From contig CBDCDT010000002.1 in NCBI GenBank assembly GCA_965215445.1, positions 1,426,001 through 1,490,000 of the forward strand: a stretch of 64,000 nt of DNA, given 5' to 3'. The notes under the pieces were generated by a model. It was not told the DNA's origin. It ran no database searches and saw only the letters and a program-made list of their open reading frames with translations. Source of the stretch: CBDBLK01 sp965215445 (GTDB taxonomy: Bacteria > Bdellovibrionota > Bacteriovoracia > Bacteriovoracales > Bacteriovoracaceae). Below are positions 50,162 to 59,800 of this stretch, piece by piece (the stretch's first letter is position 1; every line of letters begins with the position of its first letter). The translations under genes and the position numbers were made by a program.

Positions 50162-51475
50162 CTGAAAAAAACTTTTGTTCTCGATACCAATGTTATTTTG
50201 TTTGATCCCTTGGCAATCAACAAATTTGGAAAAAACCGGGTGCGGATTCCCCTCATCGTCATTGAGGAAATTGACCGCTTTAAGAAAGATCAGAGCGAAA
50301 CCGGGCGCAATGCCCGCCATTTTTCCCGCATTATCGACGAACTTCGCCGGCGCGGGAATTTAACCGAGGGAATCAGTCTCGACAATGGGGGCGTGCTCTT
50401 TCTTTCCGTGGGCGATAAATTGAGTGCCGCCAAAATGGGCCAAATAGACCTCAACGCCAACGACAACATCATTTTGTCCTGTGCCCTCAATTGTCACCAG
50501 CGCGGTGAAAAAACCACCCTGATTACCAAAGATATTAATTTGCGCCTAAAGGCCGATATTTTGGGCATTTTTGCTGAAGATTACGCCCAGAAAAATATTT
50601 CCGTAGAAGACCTTTATCTGGGACACCGAGAGTATCAAATTTCCAGTGAACGCGTCGGCGAATTTAGCGAAAAACACTTCTTGGCGATGGAACAAAACGA
50701 GATTGAAGAGGGACAAATTTTTCCCAACGAATATTTTGCTCTCCACGCGGAAGGGGGGCGCTATCTGCTGGGGCGCTTTTGTCAAAAAAAGGGAGGCATT
50801 ATTCCCCTGGTGAATTTGCGTGAGGGGGCATTTGGAGTTTATCCCAAAAACCGCGAGCAGCATTTTGCCCTCGATGCCTTGATGAGTGAAGATATTAAAT
50901 TGGTTTCTCTGGTGGGCAAGGCCGGTACGGGCAAAACGCTGATGGCGATTGCCGCCGGGCTGGAAATGACCATCACTTGTGAAAAATACAACCGCCTGCT
51001 GGTTTCCAGGCCGGTGCAGCCCATGGGGAAGGATATTGGTTTTTTGCCGGGGGATATTTCGGAAAAATTAGGCCCCTGGATGCAGCCCATTTTTGACAAT
51101 ATGGACTTTTTGTTCGGCCAATACCGCACTCAGGGGGTGGCCAGCTATGAGGAGTTGATCGGCCATGGCCTGCTCCACATCGAGCCGCTGACTTATATTC
51201 GCGGGCGCTCCATCCCCGAGCAATACCTGATTGTCGATGAGGCGCAAAACCTTTCACCCCACGAAGTCAAAACCATTATTACCCGCGCCGGAGAGGGAAC
51301 CAAGATTGTTCTCACTGGAGATTGCCAACAGGTTGATTCTCCCTATTTGGACGAAGTTAACAATGGCCTGGTCTATGCTTTGGACAATTTAAAACAGGAA
51401 GGTATCGTCGCCCATACCCTGCTTTCTCAGGGAGAGCGCTCCGAACTTTCCGAAATCGCTTCTCAACACTTATAA
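50162..51475 (+). CDS. PIN-PhoH family protein, apparent CTG start
   Basis: 437 residues if started at CTG 50162. The frame begins KKTFVLDTNVILFDP, the PIN domain start with catalytic Asp; AGGGGAG lies at 50150-50155 with correct spacing. The next standard start (TTG at 50198) would remove that Asp, and no ATG, GTG or TTG lies between the upstream stop (50147) and CTG. The C-terminal PhoH ATPase domain has GKAGTGKTLMAIAAG (Walker A), LIVDEAQNLSPHE and LTGDCQQVD. PIN-PhoH proteins are RNA helicase-ribonucleases. It converges with the repeat protein gene, whose stop abuts. Confidence 0.85.
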   Translation: MKKTFVLDTNVILFDPLAINKFGKNRVRIPLIVIEEIDRFKKDQSETGRNARHFSRIIDELRRRGNLTEGISLDNGGVLFLSVGDKLSAAKMGQIDLNANDNIILSCALNCHQRGEKTTLITKDINLRLKADILGIFAEDYAQKNISVEDLYLGHREYQISSERVGEFSEKHFLAMEQNEIEEGQIFPNEYFALHAEGGRYLLGRFCQKKGGIIPLVNLREGAFGVYPKNREQHFALDALMSEDIKLVSLVGKAGTGKTLMAIAAGLEMTITCEKYNRLLVSRPVQPMGKDIGFLPGDISEKLGPWMQPIFDNMDFLFGQYRTQGVASYEELIGHGLLHIEPLTYIRGRSIPEQYLIVDEAQNLSPHEVKTIITRAGEGTKIVLTGDCQQVDSPYLDEVNNGLVYALDNLKQEGIVAHTLLSQGERSELSEIASQHL

Positions 51476-54334
51476 AAGGTCAGCGATTTCTTCGCCTGAA
51501 GTGCTGGAGGGAAGGTACAGCGTTTTTTCAAAAATCCACAATTTGCCGCGATTCCCGGTCAAAACAATGCGCTCAATTCCACTCAGTCCTTGTAACGACA
51601 GGTTGCTGGCAAGTAGCGTGTGCAGTTTTTCCAATCCTCTGGCCACCTCTTCTTCGCTGGCGCTCCATTCAGAGAAGGAAAGCGTGATGGCGTGGTTTCT
51701 TTGTTCCAACAACTGGCCAATTTTTCCGGTGAGTTGGGGAATGGCCAGGGAGGAAAATGAAACGTGAATCGGCCCATCGGGGAGGTTTTGTGGCAAGATC
51801 AGGATGGTGCTTGCGTCGGGATGGGGAGAAAGTCTGATCCTTCCCTTGGTTCCCATCAACCAGATATGCCCCACCGGATTTAAGTCGATGGCAAATTTGG
51901 CGGTCTTCATGCCGGTCAGAAGTTTTTCAAGCAATTTTTCGTAGTCAAAATCTTCCATTTCAAAGTGGGGGTAATTTTGCAGGGGAGCGCCCAGGTATCC
52001 GCGTTTTTTCAACTCTATGTTTACTTCCTGCTCTATTTCTTCGGGCGTAAAAAGAGCAATTTGAATCAACGGCACCAGGTGATCTGCCGGCACGTTGGAG
52101 GGAAGGATTAAACTGATTTTATCGTCCGAATCGGAACGAACCCAAACCGTTTCCCTGTCGGCAAGAAAGAGACTTCCCACGTCGCTCAAGTCGAGAACTG
52201 TGTCCGAGGTTTCAAAAGAAACTTGAATATCCTTTAAAAGTTGGGTGAAAAGGGATCGGTCGAGGTTGCCAAAGGCCTGGGGCAAGGCCTCGCCGGCGTA
52301 CCCATGGCGTTCCTTTAAAAGTGCGGCCACGTCTTTTTTAATTTGGTGAAGGCCGAATTCGTTGGACAATAAACTCGAAAGGGAAGTGCCTTCCGGCACT
52401 TTGACGGGAAGGTAGAGCGCCAGGCGTTTCGTCTGGATATTGCGCCTCCGTGCAGACTTATAGCGTAGAGAGGCCAGGTTTTCACTGTTTACGATAATTT
52501 CCCTCACTTCTGAAAAGTCAAAAGTGTTGTCTTCCAAGGCCTTTAGGAGAGCTTCTAAAGTGGGGAGCGAGTCTTCTTCGCTGACGCTATTGGAAGGGGA
52601 AATGTCGCTGCCTTTGTAGCCGTGATTGAGCCTCAACAGGTGGTGGACTTCGTATTTTGCGCTATCTAAATCCAGGTAAAAACCGAGTTTGGTATCCAGG
52701 CCCGAGCGCAGAAAATCACTTTTCATATCAAAGGGAATCAGGATGTCCAGGCCGCTGCCGTACGGTTGGCGGTATGTGCGCACCACGCGCTCGCTGGATA
52801 TGGCCACGTTGCGGACGTTGGACAGCTTTAAGTCGGGATGGGAGGTAAGCAGTTCCTTGAAGTTGGTAAGGCCTTGAATAAAATTGCTGCGCGAAATTTT
52901 GGGGTCGGCAGAAACGCGGGGGATGCGCGCCCCTTGCTCTTTGAGCAGCGCCAGCACGTCCTTTTCCAATTGGTATTCAAAAAAGGCACGGGGCAGGTTT
53001 TCTTTCAAAAAATCAATGGAGATACCGGCGGGGAGTTCGAGGCCATGGGAGGCAGAGAGACTTATGTTTTGGCCTGCGCTGATACTGAGTGCCCTGATAC
53101 CCGCAAGTTCGGAAATGGGTGCGGAAGTTTCCAAAAAATCCTTTAAAACCCATAGAGCGGAGGCAAAACGGGTATCGTTGACCGCCTTATCCCTCGCCAA
53201 TGAGCCTCGGTACTTGTGTTTTTCCCGCAAAAGTTGGGCCACTTCGTTTAGCAATTGGCGCATCTGACGGCGAAATTCCCGGTGGGAGTCGAGGTGTTCT
53301 TTAATGGAGTTTGCAAGGTTTCCGTCAAAATTGGTGGGAATCGATATTTTCCACGAGGCCTTGAGCAATTTGTTTAAAGGTTCGACTTTGACCCCGTTTC
53401 CGCTCCAAAATTCAATTTCCCCCACGTCCTGTAAATTGGGAAGGACTGTAGTATTGGAGAAGTCGCGCTCAATTTGTTGCAAGGCCTTGCCGATTTCCCG
53501 ATCACTCGCCTGGGAATTTTGGGCAAAGTTATTGTAGGGGTAGGCGCAGCAGGTTTTGAAAAGCTCCAGAGTTTCCTGCTTGGATTTGTGAAACTCCAGT
53601 TTGCCGTTCAATTGCCCGGTAATGTCGAGGCCGGGAATGCCGGCGGCGTTGGGAATGTAGAGGAAAAGTTCTCGGCGTGGTGAGCGGAACATTTCCACAC
53701 TTCGACCTTCCCGAGTGAGATACAGCCTGTCTACTTCGCTCAAGTCAAACTGCTGTTGCTGGATCAGGGTTTTAAAACTTTCCAGAACCTCGGCCGTCTC
53801 GAGGGTATCTATCGGTTCTACGGGTAAATAGGTGGCCATGGCGTTGTTGGTGTAAAAGCGTGCGGTCAAAGAGGTGGCCTTGCCGGCATAGTTGTGCCGG
53901 GCCTTGAGAATGGCATCTATCTCCTTTCTGAGCTGGAGGTTTTGGCGGTAAATCTTTAAGCGCTCTTCAATGAGCTGCAAAATCGTGTCGCTGGAAAAGT
54001 TGGAGGGAAGGGTGAGTTTGATACTCGAATCATAACTCGTCTCCTGGGCGTGAACTTTGGTCAAGCGCCCAAATGTGAGGCGTCTGACATCTTCAAAAAG
54101 TCCGGGCCGCGCGTCTCCCTCCCTAAGTGTTTTGAGAAAGTTGTTGAGAATGGGGGTAAATTGTATGGGGCCTGAGGAGTCAATAATAATCAGGTCTTTG
54201 TCGAGGGAGTATTTTTGTTCCAAAACTTGCTCTATCTCCGCCTTGGCCTTTGCCAGAGAGGCGACGGGGGTGGGGTCTTGAGCTTCGAGAGAAAGGCTTG
54301 ACAATAGCATCAAAAAGAAGAGAGTTTTTATCAT
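51470..54334 (-). CDS. Exported protein of about nine tandem repeats
   Basis: 954 residues with a signal peptide (TLFFLMLLSSLSLEAQ) and AGGAGGAC upstream. The rest divides into about nine divergent modules of roughly 100 residues. Each has a helix ending LLKERHGYAG or similar (LKARHNYAG, LREKHKYRG, LRLNHGYKG, LKKRGYLG), a second helix (LEALLKALEDNTFD), then DLSDVGSLFLADRE and a strand ending LPSNVPADHL. The order repeats to the C-terminus. Not recognised. Located in the periplasm or on the surface; it may be a scaffold. It is divergent from the gene at 54380. Confidence 0.7.
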   Translation of the reverse strand: MIKTLFFLMLLSSLSLEAQDPTPVASLAKAKAEIEQVLEQKYSLDKDLIIIDSSGPIQFTPILNNFLKTLREGDARPGLFEDVRRLTFGRLTKVHAQETSYDSSIKLTLPSNFSSDTILQLIEERLKIYRQNLQLRKEIDAILKARHNYAGKATSLTARFYTNNAMATYLPVEPIDTLETAEVLESFKTLIQQQQFDLSEVDRLYLTREGRSVEMFRSPRRELFLYIPNAAGIPGLDITGQLNGKLEFHKSKQETLELFKTCCAYPYNNFAQNSQASDREIGKALQQIERDFSNTTVLPNLQDVGEIEFWSGNGVKVEPLNKLLKASWKISIPTNFDGNLANSIKEHLDSHREFRRQMRQLLNEVAQLLREKHKYRGSLARDKAVNDTRFASALWVLKDFLETSAPISELAGIRALSISAGQNISLSASHGLELPAGISIDFLKENLPRAFFEYQLEKDVLALLKEQGARIPRVSADPKISRSNFIQGLTNFKELLTSHPDLKLSNVRNVAISSERVVRTYRQPYGSGLDILIPFDMKSDFLRSGLDTKLGFYLDLDSAKYEVHHLLRLNHGYKGSDISPSNSVSEEDSLPTLEALLKALEDNTFDFSEVREIIVNSENLASLRYKSARRRNIQTKRLALYLPVKVPEGTSLSSLLSNEFGLHQIKKDVAALLKERHGYAGEALPQAFGNLDRSLFTQLLKDIQVSFETSDTVLDLSDVGSLFLADRETVWVRSDSDDKISLILPSNVPADHLVPLIQIALFTPEEIEQEVNIELKKRGYLGAPLQNYPHFEMEDFDYEKLLEKLLTGMKTAKFAIDLNPVGHIWLMGTKGRIRLSPHPDASTILILPQNLPDGPIHVSFSSLAIPQLTGKIGQLLEQRNHAITLSFSEWSASEEEVARGLEKLHTLLASNLSLQGLSGIERIVLTGNRGKLWIFEKTLYLPSSTSGEEIADLL

Positions 54335-54379
54335 GACAAAGTCCTCCTGGACGGTTGGAAATGGAAAAAAGACTTTAAG

Positions 54380-55510
54380 ATGAAGGGGCGTGTGTTGTCA
54401 AAGAGGCCTGTCAGGTTTGTACTAATTGCGTTATTTTGGAATTTCTGCCTGAATTTCAGCATTTTGGCGGCGAGCGAGTGCCCCTCCCTGGCCAAATTGC
54501 TGCTTCGGGAGGAATCGGGCCTGTCCGCTCGCCTGGTGTCTAAAGGTTTTGAAAAGGCGGTGGCGGAACGTGTGGAAGGCTACGTCCACAGGTCTTTGGA
54601 CTCTCTCGGCGAAGACGTTGTACTGGCCTCTATTGTTCCCTTTTCCCGGCAGGAATTTACGGGAGAGGTGGGAAGGCGGGAATTGGCCATCCACTACCTG
54701 CGTTCTCTCAAAATGACTCATGATGACGAAAAATACCGCTTTCGAGTCGTCACTCTGCTCGACCGCAAGGTGGAGACTTTTTCGTGGCAGGAGTGGGTGG
54801 ATGCCGTCGATGGGCTGGTCTATCTGGGTGGGCGCTATGGCCACAGTCAAAAAGATTTGCTCGTCTGCAGTAGCTGCGTTGATGACTCATTAAGTCGACA
54901 CGGCCACAAATTCGCCCTGAAGGATGTGCTCAATTTGCGCGTCCAAGAAGTGCTGGAATATGTGGTGCCAAATTCCCATCAGAAAATTGACCAGAGCATT
55001 GTGAGCTGGATGAAAATGTTGGGATTGGGCCAATTTTCCACTTCCGGGCGCGTTTTGGTGGCCCCGGAGGAACGCCGCAGCTTGGCGCTTTTTTTGGCGC
55101 TGGCCCTCGAAAGCTCTCCCGCCAACCAGGTCGAGCGAAAGCTGATCGACGCCATCGTCGAGGTTTCGAGAAGGCCCGACGGTAGGGCCAGGCTGGTAGA
55201 CACCAAGAATTTCCACCGTTTGTGGATACTTCTCGGTGGCCAGGACGCCATCATTGAAGGTGGAGACACTTCCGGAAATGCCCTGATGCAAAGCTGGACG
55301 GAGGTGCTTGTGGAAACCGCCGCCAAGGGCCGGGGGAAAATCCATAAAGGTCGCGCCTTCCACCGGGCCATCAGGGATTTTGCCGAGAGGGCCGAGAGAA
55401 ATTTTCAGCAGCAAGGACACGTCAAGGTTTTTCAAGCACAAAAGCAATATTTATTTCCCCAACAGGGCGAAATCTCCGAAAAATTGAGGTCGCCCTATCG
55501 AGGCGATTGA
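54380..55510 (+). CDS. Exported protein, paralogue of 55689 (copy A)
   Basis: 376 residues with a signal (FVLIALFWNFCLNFSILAA). From about residue 120 it is related to the next gene: FSWQEWVDAVDGLVYLGGRYG, CSSCVDDSL, GLGQF, PEERRSLALFLALALESSPANQVERKLIDAI, VEVSRRPDG. The CxxC suggests a redox or metal site. The C-terminal 50 residues are extra. Not recognised. It shares a 45-base spacer with the divergent repeat protein. Confidence 0.6.
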   Translation: MKGRVLSKRPVRFVLIALFWNFCLNFSILAASECPSLAKLLLREESGLSARLVSKGFEKAVAERVEGYVHRSLDSLGEDVVLASIVPFSRQEFTGEVGRRELAIHYLRSLKMTHDDEKYRFRVVTLLDRKVETFSWQEWVDAVDGLVYLGGRYGHSQKDLLVCSSCVDDSLSRHGHKFALKDVLNLRVQEVLEYVVPNSHQKIDQSIVSWMKMLGLGQFSTSGRVLVAPEERRSLALFLALALESSPANQVERKLIDAIVEVSRRPDGRARLVDTKNFHRLWILLGGQDAIIEGGDTSGNALMQSWTEVLVETAAKGRGKIHKGRAFHRAIRDFAERAERNFQQQGHVKVFQAQKQYLFPQQGEISEKLRSPYRGD

Positions 55511-55603
55511 GGCGTGAGTCGATCTAACCAGTTAAAAAAAGGGCTTTTGGCTATATGTATCATAATGGACTCATGTAATTTTTTCCGGTAGAAGAAAAAA
55601 CTA

Positions 55604-55632
55604 TTGCAAGAAAAAAAAATTTGGTCTAATCT
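55604..55632 (+). promoter_or_regulatory. Possible promoter of copy B gene
   Basis: TTGCAA (55604-55609), 17 bases, TAATCT (55627-55632) in an AT-rich stretch 57 bases before the ATG. The -10 match is weak. Confidence 0.35.
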
Positions 55633-55688
55633 CTGGGCCAGACTCGCCAATAAGGGAGCGGGGAAATTTAACTTTTTTGGAGGTTGGT

Positions 55689-56651
55689 ATGTTGTTGAGT
55701 AGAGATGTGTTGAGGGCCTGGTGTTACGCTTTGATTTTAAGCGTGGGCCTGAACTTTAGTGTTGGTGCTGCTGTAGCACCATTTATCAAGGCCCTTGCTC
55801 AAGGTGCCGAAAGTGTGGCCGATTTGATGGCCAAAAAGGGTATCGACAGCGCCGTCGCCGCGAGACAGGGAAGTGGTATTCAGCGCGCCTTGATCGATCT
55901 CAACGGTGGGGCCGCAGTTACCGAGGCCGCCATTCGGAGTCGGCTAAATTCTTTTCAAGGGATGAATGCCGAAGGGGTCGCTTCCAGAGAGAGACTCTTG
56001 AGTTTGTTTGACAAGGAGGCGAGCACGCTTTCAAGGCAAGAGTGGACTGATGCGGCCAATAGCCTTATGTACCTGGCCAGCCGTTACGGTGATAGTGTGG
56101 ATGCTTCCTGTGGTTCCTGTGTCGATACTGCCGCAAGGAATAATGGCTTCAAGTACACTGTTACCTCCATCGACAACCCTCGCGTTCAACAAGTTAGACA
56201 GGCCCTTCCCGACAATCCCCGAGAACTAGACAAGTTGATTGGGGATCGAATGAAAAGTCTCGGATTGGGCAACTTCACATTTGCGGAAAAAAGGCTCGTC
56301 ATTCCCGAAGAGCGCAGGGCCTTGGCCACTTTTCTGGCCATGGCGAGGAGCGGTTCTCCCGCTAATGCAACGGAGAGAGGACTTATCGACGCCATTTTAG
56401 GAGTTTCAACAGGGCCTGACGGCGTTCTGGGCCACTCTTTGTGGCGATTGTTTAAGGAACAAGGCATGAATCAATCTTTCATGACCGAGTGGACTCAGGT
56501 CTTGAGAGAAACTGCATCTGTCAGCAAGGCCAGTGACGGTCAGGTAACCATGAAAGAGGCCTGGTTAGCTGCTATGGAAAAGCGTGCTAAAGACCCCGAA
56601 GGACACGAAGCAGTCGAATCTCTCAGAAGGAATAACTGCTACTTTAACTAA
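55689..56651 (+). CDS. Exported protein, paralogue of 54380 (copy B)
   Basis: 320 residues from the ATG at 55689, five bases after GGAGG. Signal peptide WCYALILSVGLNFSVGAA. LSRQEWTDAANSLMYLASRYG, SCGSCVDTAARNNGFKYTV, GLGNFTFAEKRLVIPEERRALATFLAMARSGSPANATERGLIDAILGVS match copy A. It ends in RNNCYFN and a strong terminator follows. Tandem duplication and divergence is the likely origin. Function unknown. Confidence 0.65.
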   Translation: MLLSRDVLRAWCYALILSVGLNFSVGAAVAPFIKALAQGAESVADLMAKKGIDSAVAARQGSGIQRALIDLNGGAAVTEAAIRSRLNSFQGMNAEGVASRERLLSLFDKEASTLSRQEWTDAANSLMYLASRYGDSVDASCGSCVDTAARNNGFKYTVTSIDNPRVQQVRQALPDNPRELDKLIGDRMKSLGLGNFTFAEKRLVIPEERRALATFLAMARSGSPANATERGLIDAILGVSTGPDGVLGHSLWRLFKEQGMNQSFMTEWTQVLRETASVSKASDGQVTMKEAWLAAMEKRAKDPEGHEAVESLRRNNCYFN

Positions 56652-56682
56652 GAAGTTTTTCAAGATTTCAAATTCCAAAAAA

Positions 56683-56709
56683 GGCACTCGCAAGAGTGCC
56701 TTTTTTTTT
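56683..56709 (+). terminator. Rho-independent terminator after copy B
   Basis: GGCACTC (56683-56689), GCAA loop, GAGTGCC (56694-56700), then nine T (56701-56709). Confidence 0.95.
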
Positions 56710-56825
56710 GAGAACTTTTTCATAATCCTCGTTATTTCAACGAGTTAATTCAGTATGTAAAACTTACAAACTGCCTTGATTTAGGTGATGACTTGATGCA
56801 TTATTGAGCATCCAGGAGATTGATT

Positions 56826-59800
56826 GTGAACTTGAAAATGAAAAAATTTGGTCTTTCCTTGCTCGTGCAACTGCTGTGCTTTCAACTGGCCTTTGCTCCG
56901 AGTATTCTCCAGGCGCAAACGACGGATGGAAATTCTACGGCTGCCCTCGATAGAGAACTCACCGAACTGGGAAATGTATTTAAAAACGCTCTCGAAGGTT
57001 ATGGAGAACACGCCGTAAAGCTCGAAAAAGAAGAGGAGGATATTCCTCCGCTCAAACCGGAATATCTAGTCTCTCCGTACAGGCGGGCGAAAAATGTAAA
57101 ATCGGAGGTTGCCCGCTTGCTGTACGATTCCAGCGTGAGCGTCGAAGAGCGCCGCCGGATTTTGCTTTCCTACGCTGAAAATATCATCGCCCCCATCCGC
57201 GACTTAGACCAACACACGAATATCTCTACCCACCAGGAATTTTGGATTGAATTTCCAGGTGTTCTTAACGAGGGAGATGGGGACAGCGATTTCCGAAGGC
57301 AACTCGCCATAGGGCAATACGACCGAGAGCAAATCGAAAATGTTGCCTCTGCTCTGGAGGCCACTACTTCGGGAGGGGAGGAAAATCAGCTTTCCGAAGA
57401 ACAACAATCCGCCCTGAGTGATCGGTCTCCCCCCAATCCTCCGTATCTGGAAGCAGTGTCCTCCGGTTCGGAAATGCGCCTGCGCTTTTCTCCCGGCGAG
57501 GTCATTCAAAGAGATATTCAGGCCCTAATTAAAGTTCCGACAGTGAAAAATATCGTCCGCGCTTCTAAGTGGAAGACTTTGCGAAACATCCTTCAGGAAA
57601 TTTTTCTTGCCAGTGCGAAGAATGGAGAAAACCGCGCCCCCATAGATATTCCCACCAGTTGTCAAACTCGTGACAACGGTTCCTGGCCAAAGACTCTGAA
57701 CTCACCCTACAGCGCAGAAGAGGGAGAGGCGCATATTGAGACCGCCTTGTTTGAGGCCGGGTTCTTGCCCAATACGACGACGACAGAAGAAGGGGTAAGA
57801 GAGGCAAATGAAAATTACTACCTGTATTATCGAGATCGAAATCCTTTAACATCCTCCTACCCCGCCCCCATTCCCTGGGAACGGATGCAGACGATTATGC
57901 AGGGCCTTACTGGAAAATCAGGCAAGGAGTTCGGGGAAGGACTGCATCCCGATTTTGATGATTACAGCGATTTTTCTTTGATCTTACAAATCAAGGGGTG
58001 GCCCGAGAGTTTGCAGGAACAAATAATTCCCGCATTGGTTCAAAGTATGTTTCTCCCGTCGTCCTCCGAAGAGGAGAATGCTTTGTACGACGGTGTTGAA
58101 AATTTTCTCTATCCCCTGGCCATAGAGCAAGGAGCAGAGGAGATTTCGGAATACGGGCTGACACCTTTTTTATTGCAAACCATGTTGGACAAAGAAGTAG
58201 TGACCGTTGAAGGTTTGCTTGACAGTGATTTGCGAGCAACTTTGGGAAGAGCTATTAAAATTCCCTTCCCCTCACTCTACGGCTCCCCTTATTGGAGGGG
58301 CTGGGCCTTTGAGCGTTTGGACGATTGGGGCGAGCGCGCCCTCGAATCCCCTGAAACTTTTCATCTCGTCCGTACTTTTCACCAGGTTTGCCGGCAATTT
58401 TCCAAGCTCCCCTCTCTGTGCCAGCGAGACATCCGTGGAGATGAACAAAAAGTGCGCCAGTTTGTCCAGGATGTGCGCCATTATATCGATGAACTTGTTC
58501 TCGGCGACGAATACCTTCCCACCAGGCGCTTGGACACGGAAGCACATCAGGGCAATTATCAGGTACTGGCGCGACTGTGGAATTATCTTCGTGACCATAC
58601 CTCTGGACTTCCTTCGGCGAGTATCAGCGAAAAAGATTATTTGCTGGAACAAATGGCAGCGGAAAACCCCTGGGCCGTGCTGCGCCTGGGTTATCTGATT
58701 GCCCGTCAGGAAAGGCCCGAGTTGAAAGATGCATTGGGTCGTGCCTTCCGCCCACTTAAATTGCACCTCCCTCTGGTTCCCCATCACGGAAACCGGGTTT
58801 TAAATGTTCCAGAAAAAGCAGCGTATTGGGAAGAGGAGAGAAAAAAACTGTGGACTCAAAACAACCTGCTTTTCCAAAAAGATGCCCGGGGAGAGCAAAC
58901 TTATTACCAAAAATTTCAAAAAGTAGTGTCCCAGACATTCCTCACCAAAAAACAGGTGGAAGACTTTCTCGATCAAAATCCCGGCGTCACTTTGAGTGAT
59001 GAAATCTGGGAAGAACTGGATGCCCTCTTTGAAGGCGATCAGGGAAGGCTCAGCGAATTTCTCTATTCACTCTATCAACTGCGTGGAGACACTGCCGCCC
59101 AGGCACGCCGCCTGCGCCAATTTACCCAACGGCAGGGTTTTGATGAAAGGCCCTTAAGTGCCAAGACAAATTTCCTATTTGTCGATTCCAGTGCCAAACA
59201 GATTTTGCTCACCGAACTTCTCAAAGAGGCGGCGGCCCTTAAAAAAGATCGCTTGCTTGCTAAACTCGATCAAATTTGCCAGTATTCGGAGGAGGATTTT
59301 CGGGAACTTCAGACCCTTTTTCACGCCACTTCCACCCAACACCAAAATCTCGGTCAATCTGAAGAGCGCATTCAGGAAGTTAGCGCCAAGCTCGAAGAGA
59401 TGGTGGGCACGGAAGAAATGGGCGACTGGTGGTATATCGGGGCCATGATGACAGGGGCCTTTGCTACAGTCCTTGCGGGGAGTATTTGCACGGCAATGTC
59501 TGGAGGGTTGTGCGCCCCCTTGATGGTGGCCATGCCCGCAATAGGAATAGGAACTTATGGCTCACAATTGGAACTCATCAGGCGCGAAGGACTGCGTAAA
59601 TGGAGGGCCAATCAAAACGTAAAATTTGTTGGCAGCATGGCAGAATTGGGGTTTGCCGAAGTGGAAAGTTCCCGGGAAGTGCGCCGTACTTGGGCCTGGC
59701 TCGCCATTGAACTCACCGGCATCGCCGCCTTTTCAGGGGTTACCGCTCGCGCTTTAAAAATGGGAAATAGAACCTTTACCAACGCTTTTCGAGGGGAAGG

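Noticed and set aside
56781..57011. Minus-strand open frame across the start of the large exported protein
   Set aside because: Overlaps the signal peptide region of the real gene and has no supporting feature.
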